A DNA stretch of 64,000 nucleotides from Lithobates sylvaticus (lineage: Eukaryota; Chordata; Amphibia; Anura; Ranidae), in NCBI GenBank assembly GCA_028564925.1, contig CM053029.1, positions 428,178,046-428,242,045 on the forward strand, written 5' to 3'. Below, in pieces: positions 1-10,649 of the stretch. The notes under the pieces are model-generated. The model saw only the letters and a program-made list of their open reading frames with translations, had not been told where the DNA came from and made no database searches. Every line of letters starts with the position of its first letter. The first letter of the stretch is position 1. The position numbers and the translations under genes were made by a program.

Positions 1-66
1 CTATCTATCTATCTATCTATCTGTCTGTCTTTATCCATCTATCTATCTATCCATCTATCTATCTTT
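1..66. repeat. (CTAT)n tetranucleotide microsatellite
   Basis: Near-perfect CTAT/CTGT units run from the window edge, so the full length is not visible. Bases 67-340 after it hold nothing I recognise. Confidence 0.95.
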
Positions 67-344
67 CTCCCTCCTGTGTATAATGTGCAGCCTGGTATAT
101 GATGTGGATTATATAAGGGGTGTGGCTTATGAGACGTGGGAGGGCCCAAACGTGGAGGGGCGGGGTCTTGATCCTAAAACCATCCTAAAACTTCACCAGC
201 CGCCACTGGTCCAGAGGTTTCTTAGCTCTGCTGTTACTCTGCTTTAGAAAGGCTTTTCTTGTCATTTTTTCTTTTATACAGCTGGTGCATTTCATTCTTT
301 GATCACATGGACTTATTTTTATTCTACTTGCATAGTCATTCTCA

Positions 345-1620
345 GGTCATTTCTTTAGTACAGTATGTCAGGGCTTCTGTGCCCAAGTTGTCTGTGCCAT
401 GTAAGAAAGAAGTTTGAATGTTTTTCCTCCTTAGCAGTATTAACCATCTCATTGGAGTTCAGCTGATATAGTTCATCTGTAATTGTAGCCTTTGCAAATA
501 AGATATCTCCTTTTGTGATGGTACAACTGTCATCTTGGAAGGTCACTACATTGGCTTGTTTTGTGTGTTTCTTCACTGACAAATAATTTGTTTCACGAAC
601 AGGAGCATAGAGGAGATTTTTCACAGGTATCTTTGTAGTGACACTCTAGGAAATAGGACAGTAAACAAAACCATCTCCTATTCCTTCGGATTCCATTATT
701 TGCTAATTTCCTGTGGTGATTTGTTTCTGTTTTACTCTAGTCAAGGTGAATAAAGCCATTTCTGTAATTTGTCATGTGACTCATAGCTCCTGAATCAACA
801 CCATGCCTGCAAAGATGAGGTCCAACGTTTGGATTGAAAAACATATTCATTGTCCGATGCAAAGTCAGTTACTTCCTTCACACTTTTGGCCTTTTGTAGT
901 TTAGTGTGTTTTTGAATTCTAGCTTTCCAGATTCTGCAATCTTCTTTTAAATTACCTTGTTACTGCTTTTATTCCTTTTTTTCTTCTTTAAAGCAGACTC
1001 TGTGACAAAAGAACCATCACTATTAATGCTTTCTGTGTTACGCTAATATTCATCCACAAGCTTGCCCTTAACATATTCCAATGTCAGTTCATCATCTGGA
1101 TGTGCTGTGACAAGCATTTCATAACTTTCTGTTAAGCCACTGATTAATTGTGCTGTGACATGAAAATCTTTTATTTCTTCTCCTATGCTCAGGGGTTCAA
1201 CCATTTCCAAGGTGTGCCTTATGTTATCCTGCATATCCTGGCCTTTCAGCAGCTTGATTTGATATAGTGGTTTAATCAAATACAGTTTATTGATGAGATT
1301 AGCTCTTCCATGCACCTTTTGTAATCCTTCCCACATTTCTTAAGCAAATTTAACACTTGCATATATGTATGATTTGATCATCATCTATGCTATGGGATAT
1401 TGTGCTCTAATCTTTTTTGGTCTTTCTCTAGCCACTCATCTGAAAGGTGTTCTGGCCTGACTTCAATTGTATATTTCCATGTACTTTCTCTTATTAGCAG
1501 CATTTTCATCTCAAATTTCCAAGACTGTTAGACCTGGTTTGTCAGATTTGCAAATGAAAGCTTTGTTACAGCTGTGTTACTGACCATTTTATTTTATTAT
1601 GTTGCAGTCTTCTTTCTGTT
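345..1620 (-). mobile_element. Ty1/copia-type retrotransposon fossil (gag to start of pol)
   Basis: On the minus strand two conceptual peptides match copia polyprotein parts. At 1336-1043 is a copia-type gag segment (words such as ISGLTESYEML and LTLEYVKGKL). At 624-355 is the GAG-pre-integrase region, with the diagnostic WHRQLGHRSPDIL. The order gag then pol fits a minus-strand element whose 5' LTR lies to the right at 1702-1928. No integrase core, reverse transcriptase or second LTR is present toward base 1, so the element is partial. It is a broken, old-looking copy. The family call rests on protein words read by eye. Confidence 0.8.
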
Positions 1621-1701
1621 GCTGTATCATGTACTTATCTGCTGTAGCTGGCTATAACTGGGTTATGACTGGGTTCTCAGCTTTTCTCTGGGTCCATAAC
1701 C

Positions 1702-1928
1702 TGTTAGAAATTCTGTATATAGCCCTACAGAACAAACAGTGCACAGTCCACATGGGCTTTGCTGCTTAACTGCAGCCAGGAAACAGGAACTTTAATCAGA
1801 AAAAAGACAGTGTTTATCATAGAGCAGCTACAAATTTAAGCACTGCCATCTACTGATTGACCAATATATCTCTACTAAATTCTGATGTACAGTAGTAGTT
1901 GCACAAAATACAATTCTGCATTCCAACA
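1702..1928 (-). repeat. LTR of the copia-type fossil
   Basis: Read on the minus strand this block begins TGTTGGAATG and ends TTTCTAACA, the TG...CA ends expected of an LTR, with imperfect inverted termini. It lies directly upstream of the gag-like region. The sequence just inside it (GGTTATGGACCCAG on the minus strand) occupies the primer-binding-site position. Length is 227 bp, in the range of short copia LTRs. Confidence 0.65.
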
Positions 1929-2345
1929 CTAATGACACTGGCTGGGGTCAACATCTAGGACGATCAAGGGGTTGAATGCGTGCCTATGTGTGATGTGTGT
2001 AAAGTGTGCTGCTTTTACTAATAGATCTCTACTTTTCTCATCCCTGCATTTCAGGGAAGAGAAACAGAGAGATCATTCTCTCTGTAAAGAGTTCTGTGTT
2101 GATTATCAACATAGAGCTCTGGGCTGTGATTGTACACTGCTTATCAGCAGGTCCTGGCCGTGAATCATTGGCCAAGACTTGCTGACAGGCTCCCGCTTTG
2201 TACAATCTCAGCGTGTGCTGGATGGGGGCATGTATGCGCATGCCCTAATCCCGGAAGTAGGCAGCGACGTCCAGGCAGTACATTGCGGGCGGGCAGTCGG
2301 AAAGTGGTTAATAATAATAAGAAAAGCAATAAGGCTAGTTTCCTT
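1929..2345. repeat. TTAA-type interspersed repeat (one end) and flank
   Basis: The right part ends in AAAGTGGTTAA near 2316, the inverse of the TTAACCACTT terminus that recurs at 48037-48050, 50170 and 58230-58240. This suggests a member of the TTAA-flanked repeat group. The left end is not clear. No coding signal was seen. Confidence 0.4.
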
Positions 2346-2640
2346 TTAAAGAAGAACTAAACTCTGAAAACTGTGCCCTAAAAAAAGGCATGCAGATGGC
2401 AAAGAACTATTTACCAGTATTGTGTATATTCTCCCTGCAGCTGATCTTTCCCTCAGTGCATGTGCGCTCAGTCTTTTGTTTTGGCTCTGGCACAAGAAGA
2501 CCAGACCAGAATGGGGCCAAACACAACCCATACAGCCAATCTTACAGCCCCCCAATAAACACAGTTTACTATGCTTCAGTTATGAATGAACACAGTGAGC
2601 GATTGGTCCCGAATCGGTACTACTGATCACTCATCCTCAA
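2346..2640. repeat. TTAA-type repeat, left end
   Basis: It starts TTAAAGAAGAACTAAAC, resembling the start of the complete element at 54522 (TTAAAGAGGAACTGCAG) and the end at 60708. The opposite terminus could not be located, so the right boundary is approximate. Confidence 0.4.
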
Positions 2641-2689
2641 GGATCCAATTGTAATCTTGCAGCTGCCTGCAGGAAAAAGAGGGGGAAAG

Positions 2690-2990
2690 CCAGTAGCACT
2701 GTGGGGGTGGGGGGCCTGGGGTGAGGGGAAAACATATAGTGCACAGGGAGGGTGAACAGTGTGGTGGGGAAGGGGGGCACTTACTGGAACGGTATGGCTC
2801 TCTCTGCATCAGCTGAAAGCTGGCAGGAGGGAGAGAAGGAGATGACTGCTTTCAGCTGCTGCAGAGAGAGCCATACAGGGGATCAGTTCCAGTAATTGCC
2901 TCTCAGCCTCGTCGATCACCCTCCCTGCTCACATCCGATTCACCCCACTGCCTGAGCCCCCCCACTAGCCTGGGTCCTGTACAGGAGGAC
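2690..2990. repeat. Long imperfect inverted repeat (foldback DNA)
   Basis: Arms of about 45 bases, 2777-2819 and 2849-2899, pair closely: TATGGCTCTCTCTGCA on the left against TGCAGAGAGAGCCATA on the right, with a spacer of about 30 bases. Weaker pairing continues outward (CACCCTCCCTG words on both sides). This is typical of a MITE or foldback element. No target duplication could be assigned. Confidence 0.7.
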
Positions 2991-2999
2991 TGGTGGTAC

Positions 3000-4110
3000 C
3001 TCCTTTTTTCCCCAGTCCTAGCAGGAAGGTGCCACAACATCACTATGCACTTCCCGGTCTACGCAAAAACTGACTGACAGATCTGGAGCTTCACTTTGAC
3101 AAGCAGATGACTGCTGGGATTAGGATCCCCCAAGCTTGCACATAATGAAGGATGGAGGCACAATTTGGCATATTTGCCCTGGGTGCTCGATGATCTTGTC
3201 CCATCACTGCTCTTAAGACTAGCAGTCACAGGCAGCGACACTGTACATATAAGGTTGTAGACACAGGGGTGCCTAGGCACACTCACATACCAGAAAGGGC
3301 ACTAATATTTTCTTTTAAAAAAAAATTTAGGATATCGTTTAGCCCAATTAACATTAAAATATTCCCAATAACATAGCAAATCTTTACTTTTTGAGTTCAG
3401 GTCAATTTTAAGAGATTTGATATGCAAATGCTGTTTTTTTTGTTACTTTTTAGTAATAATGTTTGCTAGAAAAAGAACCTAGACAGAAGAGTGATGGTTT
3501 AGTCCAACAGTTGCTTATAATGTGTAAGCATTTTGTCTTATAACTCAGGTCATTCAATTCAGGACTTTTGTCTAATGCAGTAGCTAAGTGGCATCACTCC
3601 AAGTCCTAAGCTTTTCATTTATTTTTCCCCACAGTTTGGTGTCTGGGCCTTTTTTGTACTCAGTCCCAGTAACCATTACTGAGATGAAGCAAGTCAAGTT
3701 ACAGCACAAGTCGACAAGTGGGTTCATTAGGATTCAGTTCATATCTGAACTCAAAACAAGGACACAGAATTGTGTGTTCTCCTTTCATTCATTGGGCATC
3801 TGTTGAAATGTATGAGACTACAGCAATTACCACAGTCAGTGACAGTGAATTTCTGCAAACTACAGTGTGCAGTAAACAAAGTAACCTTCCTTACATGGAT
3901 ATAAGGAAATGGCGATATTAAAATGCTACTGTAGAAAGCTTGTACATGCATGTGGGCAGGGCTATCTTGTCCTGCACGCACACTGCAGTCATCTGAAAAA
4001 TCTAACATTCAGGCAGTTCCCCATCTTAGAAATAAGCCTTCAATGTGTGCAGTAAAATAACACTGTCTTGTCCCATGTCACTACACACTGTAACTTGGTA
4101 GATGTTGCCT
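3000..4110. other. No gene or repeat recognised
   Basis: I see no convincing coding frame, RNA gene or repeat boundary. Short frames here have no family resemblance. Confidence 0.6.
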
Positions 4111-4111
4111 T

Positions 4112-4190
4112 ATGCCACGTACACACGATTGGACTTTTCGGCCAGATTATCCGGCGGACAATCCCGTGGGATTGTCCGATCGCATGTACA
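4112..4190. mobile_element. Harbinger-like MITE fragment
   Basis: GCCACGTACACACGATTGG followed by alternating TCCG/CGGA words matches the ends of the fuller copies at 15009-15409 and 59296-59661. Only one end is kept. Confidence 0.6.
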
Positions 4191-4562
4191 GGGCATTAGG
4201 AGGAAAGTACTGAGCCTGCGCCAACTCCACCAGTCCAGCATACCTCTGTTAACTCACTCCCAGTAAAATAATGGGGTCCCGCCATGCATAGCATGGACCT
4301 CATGCATGCACTTTCATTCCAGTACCCATGTGACCAGGTCATGGATCTCCATAACGTGGGTTCAGTTCTGGTTGCTACTGGAAGCCGACCACTAGGGAGG
4401 GACCCAGACCTGTTTCGTGGAACAAACTTTTGCCAATGACTGGGGGTGGAGGCAACTGGCGGATGGGTGGTGGTGTGCGAGGTGGTATGTAGTCTCGGGA
4501 GTTGACGGAAAATTTGGCAGCAGGTGGTTTGTCGGGCGAATGGCTGGTGTTGGCACTTTAAT

Positions 4563-4597
4563 TATCCTGACACCATGCTTGATATGGTGTCAGGATG
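4563..4597. repeat. Short perfect hairpin
   Basis: ATCCTGACACCAT and ATGGTGTCAGGAT are perfect inverted copies separated by 7 bases. The surrounding bases 4200-4560 hold nothing recognisable. Confidence 0.75.
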
Positions 4598-4639
4598 ATC
4601 AAATCACATTATTTCTATTACTGCATTATAATATATAAG

Positions 4640-5190
4640 GAAATAGTTCAACTGCAGAATCAGTGGGAACCCTGAACTTGTCACTTGCCACCAGATGCAG
4701 TGATTCCAATTTGTCCACTGCAACATCGCAGTCACGCTATAAGTTGCTGTTTGCCACCATTATGAGTAGAAGAAAAATAAATAAAAATTCCCTAAATGTT
4801 CCATGTAGATGCTATAAACATATAGGCGCAAACCAATCAATATACACTTATTGGGATTTTTTTTACCAAAAATATGTAGCAGAATACAGATTGGCCTAAA
4901 TTGATGAAGACATTATATTTCAATTTTTTTATTGGATGTTTTATAGCGGAAAGTAAAAAAAAATATTTTTTTCCAAAATTGACGCTCTTATTTTGTTTAT
5001 TGTGCAAAAAATAAAAATCGCAGAGGTGATCAAATACCACCAAAAGAAAGCTCTATTTGTGGGAACAAAAGGGACATCTTTTATTTTTATTTTGTTACAG
5101 CATTGCATGACTGCGCAATTAACGCAGTGAGCTTTTGCAAAAAAATCGCCTGGTCATTAAGGAGGGGTAAATCTTTCGGAGAGCAAGTGG
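4640..5190. repeat. TTAA-type interspersed repeat, copy A
   Basis: Shares long words with 57940-58240 (TTTACCAAAAATATGTAGCA, GTAAATCTT, GGTCAAGTGG-like end). Its middle (GAGGTGATCAAATACCACC, AAAGAAAGCTCTATTTGTG) is the reverse complement of words in 61444-61930. The three are therefore related members of one family. The right terminus is degraded, so the TTAA there is not visible. Confidence 0.65.
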
Positions 5191-5199
5191 ATAATAAGG

Positions 5200-6230
5200 A
5201 GCGTTTCTTTAATGGACTGTCTATAACATGGACCTTCTCTATACATCAGATACTGATTACCAGGGATTAACAGGGATTAGAACTATGATAGTTACACTTG
5301 GCAGAGGGACAGAAGACAATAAAAGGACAGATGCGCTGGTTTATAAAACAGGGACTGTCCCTATTAATCAGGGAGATGCCATACACAGTAGTGGGTGAAG
5401 ATGAGGAACTGGTCTCCAGGTCAGGGACTGCCTCTCTGTGTACAGTGACATGCTGTGAGTGGGTGAGCAGTCTCTCTGCACACAGCCAGTTTTGTCTCAT
5501 GTCTCAGTGTAGCACACACACAGGCAGTAGACATGTACAAACACACTGACAGCTGTACATTCCCCTCTCCCTCCCAAGCTCTGGTTCATGGTCCTATCAC
5601 AGTGATTTATGATTCTACTAGCACAGCCACCGCGGAGCATTCCAAGCAGGCAGGTTAGGGAGGGGGGAGGTGAAGAAACTGACCGACAAGGAGGCACAGG
5701 CTCATCCATCTAACAGACAGCCTTATAGAACTCCTACAACTCCCTCTGACAATCCAGTGTGTCCCCTGCAATTCTCCTCATGGTGTGGGCAGAGGCTCCC
5801 CCCTACTAGAATAACACTCACTGTGCAATCACACTGATCGGGGAACATCACTGGTGTCAGCTGCTATGTGCTGTGAAGGGTCAGGTGCCCAGTAGAGATC
5901 CCTGTGGAAACTGGAAGTGAGGTAGCAGAGACTCTTCTTTGGGATGCCGTAAGTGGGGCCCCCACTGACACCTAGTCCAGACGCAGTGTCACTTGCCAGC
6001 AGAGGATAGAGGAGGTGGGAGGTCATCCAGCGTGGTGGAGAGCACTAGGCATGGAGGAGGAGGAAGCTAACTCCTCCTCCGCTTTGAGTGCTGAGCAGGG
6101 AGTCGCATCTATTACGTCACTGGTTGCTACACGCCAGGCGGCTGTAGCAACCAGTGGCCAGTAGAGTATCAGGTGGAGGCGGAGGCGGAGTGAGCACCAG
6201 CGCTACCGCAGGGTTTGACCACTCTGTCAG
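5200..6230. other. No gene recognised
   Basis: Low-information sequence with a few short direct words. Frames here lack family features. Confidence 0.5.
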
Positions 6231-6345
6231 TTTCATTCCGGGACACCGTATTGTCCCGGAATGAAGGTGCCCGGGACGCGGGACAGACCTGCTAATTGCG
6301 GGACTGTCCCGGGCAATCCGGGACACGTGGGCACCCTAAGGGCCA
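6230..6345. repeat. GGGAC-rich repeat with hairpin
   Basis: ATTCCGGGACA and TGTCCCGGAAT form a hairpin at 6236-6263, followed by several GGGAC/GTCCC words. Words such as GGGACAG recur at 19685-19800, suggesting a dispersed repeat of unknown class. Confidence 0.45.
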
Positions 6346-6369
6346 TGCATGACTGTGTGTCTAGCAGGC

Positions 6370-7000
6370 ACACATACAGTTAACCAGGTTCTTCCCTGAG
6401 GGGGGGATAAGAGAACTTTTGAGGGGAGTGGCCGTATTTAAGAAGGGGGAGGAGCTACAACGGGACATCGTGGTTGCAGAGAACACAGTAGGAGGCAGTT
6501 TTTTCCCACCCTCCCTCCCTATAGGTTGTTTGTACGTTTTTAATGATGTGTTTTGTTTTTCAGAATTCGATTTCGATGGTCGTCATAACAGCTGGGGTTG
6601 GCTGGGTTTTTTGTCTGTTGGTCGGTGACGGTAGCAGTTACAGAGGTGGTAAAATGGGGTGGGGGGGCTCAGCTAGGGCCCCTCTGGGTATTCCACCAAG
6701 AAATTGCTGGAATACGGGATGTGTTGCAATGCGGGTTGGGGGTTGTCTCCAAAAAGGTACAACTGGAGGTCGGTTTAAGTTTAAAAATGGTACCGCAGTG
6801 CCCCTGGTGTTTACATGGTGGTAATAAGTGGGTAGCTCCGTCACTGGCCAACAGATTGTGTTGAAACATGTTGTTTCTAAGTTATGTTTACATTCAGTTT
6901 TATATTGGAGTTTTTATTCAGAGTGTTTTAATAAAACAGGCTGTTATGGCCATTTATACTCCAGTGGAATGGTGTGGTCTCGTTACTATAGAATTAAGTA
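6370..7000 (+). mobile_element. Probable retroelement terminal repeat (DIRS-like?) fossil
   Basis: A TATA-like GTATTTAAG near 6433 precedes a purine-rich leader. About 490 bases later an AATAAA signal (TTTTAATAAAACAGGC, about 6929) is followed by TGTTATGGCC. A promoter-like start and a polyadenylation signal inside one block without a gene are what a terminal repeat of a retroelement shows. The TGGCC context recalls frog DIRS-type elements. No protein domain was seen and the boundaries are approximate. Confidence 0.3.
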
Positions 7001-7059
7001 TAGTAAAGGGTTGGAGTATATTTGGGTGGTTAGCCTGTGGGTGATACATATGGACTACA

Positions 7060-7200
7060 CGGGTCATGCCCAGCCATACATCTGCAAAGTAGTAGTCCAT
7101 ACTGGTGTTCTCCAGATGCTGGCGGATCTCCAGATTCTTGGTGTATTTGATGGACAGCAAGGCGCAGCAGTTTTTCTTCACAGTGCGGGCCAAGTTGAGA
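7060..7200 (-). other. Unassigned short open stretch
   Basis: The minus strand reads without stops through about 45 codons, including KNLEIRQHLENTSMDYYFAD, which is not low-complexity. I cannot place it in a family. It has no visible splice-site context, so it may be a transposon or retrocopy fragment or chance. Confidence 0.2.
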
Positions 7201-7327
7201 GCCCTGGACCCTTAGCCTTCCCCCTTTTTATATCACAAGTGGGCTGACTGGGACCATAAAACACAATAACTGAGCACACACATACTTAACTCTTTCCCCC
7301 CAGCCTGGGTCACCTTTAACTAACTAA

Positions 7328-7641
7328 AGCCTAGTACACATGGGCCAAATGACGAGCGGCATTTGGCCCGTGTGTAATGCAGTTTGTCCAACAGAAGGCA
7401 GCTTCTGTCGAAGGGGCATGACCGAAAAAGGTCTGCTGATCAGCTCCCGATCTGCACTCTCAGCCAATGGAGTGTTCTGGCAGGGGGCCGTTCCCCTTGT
7501 CAGAACACAATAGCACAGCAGGGGAGATCGCTGTACTATTGTCGGATTGTTAGTACAGCAGCTGCTCCTGAGCTGTCAGTTTTTTTTTCGTTCAACCCTG
7601 CTGGGTTGAATGAAAAAAAAACTACTAGTGTGTACCAGGTT
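7328..7641. mobile_element. Harbinger-like MITE, AGCCTAGTACACA family
   Basis: The 314-bp element starts AGCCTAGTACACA and ends with the imperfect inverse TGTGTACCAGGTT, flanked by TAA on both sides (7325-7327, 7642-7644). Copies lie at 38194-38520 and 40730-41059 and share internal words such as CATGACCGAAAAAGGTCTG and GTCAGAACACAATAG. A 3-bp TWA duplication is the hallmark of PIF/Harbinger elements. The T/A-rich right part forms a hairpin around TTCAACCCTGCTGGGTTGAA. Confidence 0.7.
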
Positions 7642-7676
7642 TAAGGCAGAAATAACTCAGCCTGCCTACATGCATC

Positions 7677-7733
7677 TTAAACCCCTTGTCTACCATGGTA
7701 CGTCTATAAACATCATGACATTTAAGGGGTTAA
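7677..7733. repeat. Very short TTAA-bounded repeat
   Basis: TTAAACCCCTTG on the left and AAGGGGTTAA on the right are inverted copies bounding under 60 bases. It may be a solo remnant of a larger TTAA element. Bases 7734-8008 hold nothing recognised. Confidence 0.4.
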
Positions 7734-8008
7734 AGCAAGATGAATGCTGCTGTTGCAACTATGAGCTTGGTGTGGATTTTTAGAGCCAAAGATGGGCTTA
7801 TAGGTAAAAGTGATCAGGGTAGCTCTAGAGCCTCCATGGTAGTACCCAGCTCCTCTTGTTTATATAGGGAGCCAGGTGCTGCAGAAAAGAACTCTAACAT
7901 TGAGATAAGAAGATCAGGGAACATCCATTCCCTGATGCCCACTGTGACTAATAAACCTGGAAGCTGTGTGTGTATTATCACTTCAGGCTTCAGAACTATT
8001 ATTCCCCA

Positions 8009-8110
8009 TAGGGATGGGCCGAACGGACCCCTGTTCGTGTTCGCACCAGAACTTTTGAAAGTTCGCACCCAAATATCGAACCCCATTAAAGTCAATGGGA
8101 TCTGAACTGT
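8009..8110. mobile_element. hAT transposon terminus
   Basis: TAGGGATGGGCCGAACGG resembles the ends of the complete hAT element at 23564 (TAGGGATGAGC, then TTCG-rich sequence) and shares the 'gtctatggga'-type word a little inside. It is likely the left end of the hAT element whose transposase lies at 9116-10640, the two being separated by the hammerhead-type retroelement at 8111-8850. Confidence 0.55.
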
Positions 8111-8850
8111 GAAAAAAATATAAATCTAAATATATAACTCGCGCTGAGGAAAAGCAAAATCAGACGTGAATGAAGCTGCTATACACAAAGTGCTACACAC
8201 TTGAACATAATAAATTAAATAATACAGCGCTTAACAAACATGTGTCCATATAAGTGAAAATAAACAATGATATATATAATATGTAACAAAAGTCCATGTG
8301 AACCATGGAAATAATAAACAACTAAATAGGTGCTTCACATCCAAAGTGTAAAGTTGCAGGGGATATTTCACATCTAATAATCAAAGATGCAAGGCAGAAA
8401 ATCGCAGACAAGTTCAGGTATGACAAAACACCCCCACATGTGTCCCCACTCACCGAATCGCGATGACACCCAGCTTTGCAATCTGGGAGTCAGATTCGAC
8501 TTGTAACAATATCCACCGGGAATTGCTGAATGGCAGGAATGGCTGATGAAAATTACGAAACAAACGATCCATCCGCATTAATTCTCAATCATGAGAGAAA
8601 CAGGAACCCATAAAAAACCCATAAAAAAAGGGACCAATAGTGAACTATGCTAAGAAAAAGGGATTTATTGCACATACAAGGGCATACTTACAAACGTAAG
8701 TTAAAAGTAGGCATTGGAAATGGTATAAAACTGCAGCAAACGTGACCGTCAGATGTCAGAACCGGAAGTGTGTCACATCAATGCATTTCGCCCTCCCACA
8801 GGGCGTCATTATAGGACCTGTGATGGCGCCCTGTGGGAGGGTGAAATGCA
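8111..8850 (-). mobile_element. Hammerhead-motif retroelement, copy 1
   Basis: Read on the minus strand, a hammerhead-like motif (8815-8780) is followed about 130 bases downstream by a polyadenylation signal, GCAATAAATCCC (near 8660). An AT-rich tract with GGACACATGTTTG follows. Similar motif-then-AATAAA layouts occur at 42199, 47521, 44599 and 48436. No reverse transcriptase is present, so the class (Penelope-like or a non-autonomous relative) is inferred. Confidence 0.45.
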
Positions 8851-8852
8851 AA
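8770..8852 (-). ncRNA. Degenerate hammerhead-like motif inside a head-to-head pair
   Basis: On the minus strand AATGAC, then stem GCCC/GGGC with loop TGTGGGA, then GAAATGCATT, resembles the hammerhead core (CTGATGA, stem II, GAAACGCGTT) with an altered first box. A second, inverted copy lies at 8816-8850 on the plus strand (GATGGCGCCC...GGGTGAAATGC). The two form a large palindrome. Self-cleavage is unlikely given the altered core. Confidence 0.35.
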
Positions 8853-9010
8853 AAATTGTAATGATATGCACCTGTTAAACAGGTGCAGAAAAATGACTCT
8901 TTGGGTGTCGGGGGCGCCTTCCCACCGTAACCTTATAGAGGTGATCTTGATGAAGGCAAAATAAATTGCAATGATATGCACCTGTCAAACAGTCTTTGGG
9001 TGTTAATTGT
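8851..9010. repeat. Direct repeat in the hAT 3' region
   Basis: AATGATATGCACCTGT occurs twice (about 8859 and 8970), each copy followed by CTTTGGGTGT. The first copy carries a perfect hairpin, GCACCTGTTAAACAGGTGC. Position suggests the 3' untranslated part of the hAT element. Confidence 0.6.
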
Positions 9011-9115
9011 GCCCATGAAACCTATACCAAAAACATTCTTCTAGATGAAATGATTGAACACCCTCAAAGCTAGGCAGCCTCAAAGTCCTGCAGAGATTCC
9101 GCATCCCAAAAAGCC

Positions 9116-10640
9116 TTAATCAGTGACATCTGCATCAGGGGCTTCATAGCTGGTAATCCAGGATTGATTCATTTTTATAAAAGTCAAACGGTCCATTGAG
9201 TCTGTGGACAGACGCGTTCTATGATCAATAACGAAACCTCCTGCAGCGATGAATGCCCGTTCTGAAAGTGTACTGGATGCAGGGCAGCCCAACAACTCAA
9301 TAGCATACTGGGCAAGTTCTGGCCAGTGGTCTGTTCTCATGACCCAGTAAGTCAGTGTATCGTCAGCTGGAAAGCTATCCATCTCTGTTTTGGCCCGAGG
9401 TAATTGTCCACTATGTGATGCAGATGCTGCCGAAATCCGAAATGCCTAACTTAGGCGGACGTCTTCTCCAACGCTCCTCTCTTGACCAACAGAAGACTCA
9501 AATCTACGTTTTCCACGACACTGTAACTTACTGGAGTCCTCTTTAACGTGCCTTCAAGAGATTTTATCTTCTGCACTCTCTGTGGGGATGGGATGAGTTC
9601 TGAGCCTTTCCCCCTATAACGGTGGTCAAGGGGGGTTGCCAACCAGTAGTCATCCTTCTCCTTTATGCCACGTATTCTTGGGTACTTTCGCAGGCTTTGA
9701 AGCATGAGGTCGCCCATGCGCCTCAAATTTGCTGAGGCTGGAGAAGCAGACTCCTCTGGGTCACTCAGGATGACAGCATCTGGAACTTCCTCCTCCCAGC
9801 CAGCCAGTGCTACTCCCAAGGGTCCTGGGTTTGGAAAGTCATCGCTTACAGATTGACGCATGTCTTCCTTTTCTTCAAAGTCTATGAAAGTGCCAGAATC
9901 CTCCTCCTCATCCTCCTCCCCTCTCTCCTCCTGTGTGTTCTGTGACATAGGAATAATGGTGTCTGGATAAAGTGGGCCTTGAGAGGAAAGAAAGTCCCCC
10001 TCTTCCACCTGCTGCTCTGCCTCTGGTGCCCTGTACATAGTGCCACGCAGCGTCTGCTCCAGCAGGAAGACAACAGTGATTGTGTCACTGATGAACACAC
10101 TGTCACGGCTCACCATCCTTGTGGCCTCCTCAAATGGTGACAATAATGTGCATGCATCCTTAATGATCAGCCATTGGCGTGGGGAAAAAAAGCAGAGGTG
10201 GCCCGAGCCTGTCGTTGTGCCGTACTCGCAGAGGTACACGTTGATGGCCCTCAGGTACTCGTTGACAGCAATGCTGCATTTATAGCCGCTGCAGCATTGC
10301 CAAAGTCAGGTTCCACCTGGTGGGCATGTCACAAATCAGGTGGTTTACGGGCAGGTGGAATTCCCACTGAATTTCAGCCAACCAAGCACTGGCTGTGTAT
10401 GACCACCTGAAATGGCTACAGACTCTTCTGGCCAGCTTTAGCACATCTTGCAAACGCTGCACCACCAAATTGAGGACATGTGCCAGGCATGGCAACTTTC
10501 CCAGTCTAAGGGCGGACAGGAGGTTTGAGCCATTATCGCACACCACCATTCCTGGCTCCAGCTGGCGTGGTGGCGTGGTGGTCCTCTGGGCCTGTCTCTG
10601 CAGAGCTGCAAGAATCTCTGCTCCGGTGTGGTTCCTGTCC
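9116..10640 (-). pseudogene. hAT transposase (degenerate)
   Basis: A hAT-superfamily transposase reads in three pieces on the minus strand. The first, about 10640-10280, contains HTGAEILAALQRQAQRTTT, then GMVVCDNGSNLLSALR with a catalytic-type aspartate, then CLAHVLNLVVQ and CDMPTRWNLTLAML. The second, about 10239-9451, is a long uninterrupted 262-codon stretch with an acidic middle. The third, 9382-9116, is the hAT C-terminal dimerisation domain (YWV...HWPELAQYAIELLGCPASS, then SERAFIAAGG, RTRLS). Junctions between pieces need frame changes near 10275 and 9440. The N-terminal BED-type finger expected upstream is missing where the tandem array starts at about 10650. The enzyme would cut and reinsert DNA with 8-bp duplications. 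It may have mobilised the TAGGGATG-ended copies at 8009 and 23564 (inference). Confidence 0.85.
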
Positions 10641-10649
10641 CGTAAACAT

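Noticed and set aside
6543-7247. Several 90-140 codon frames
   Set aside because: Overlapping frames on both strands of a probable retroelement terminal repeat; none shows a domain.
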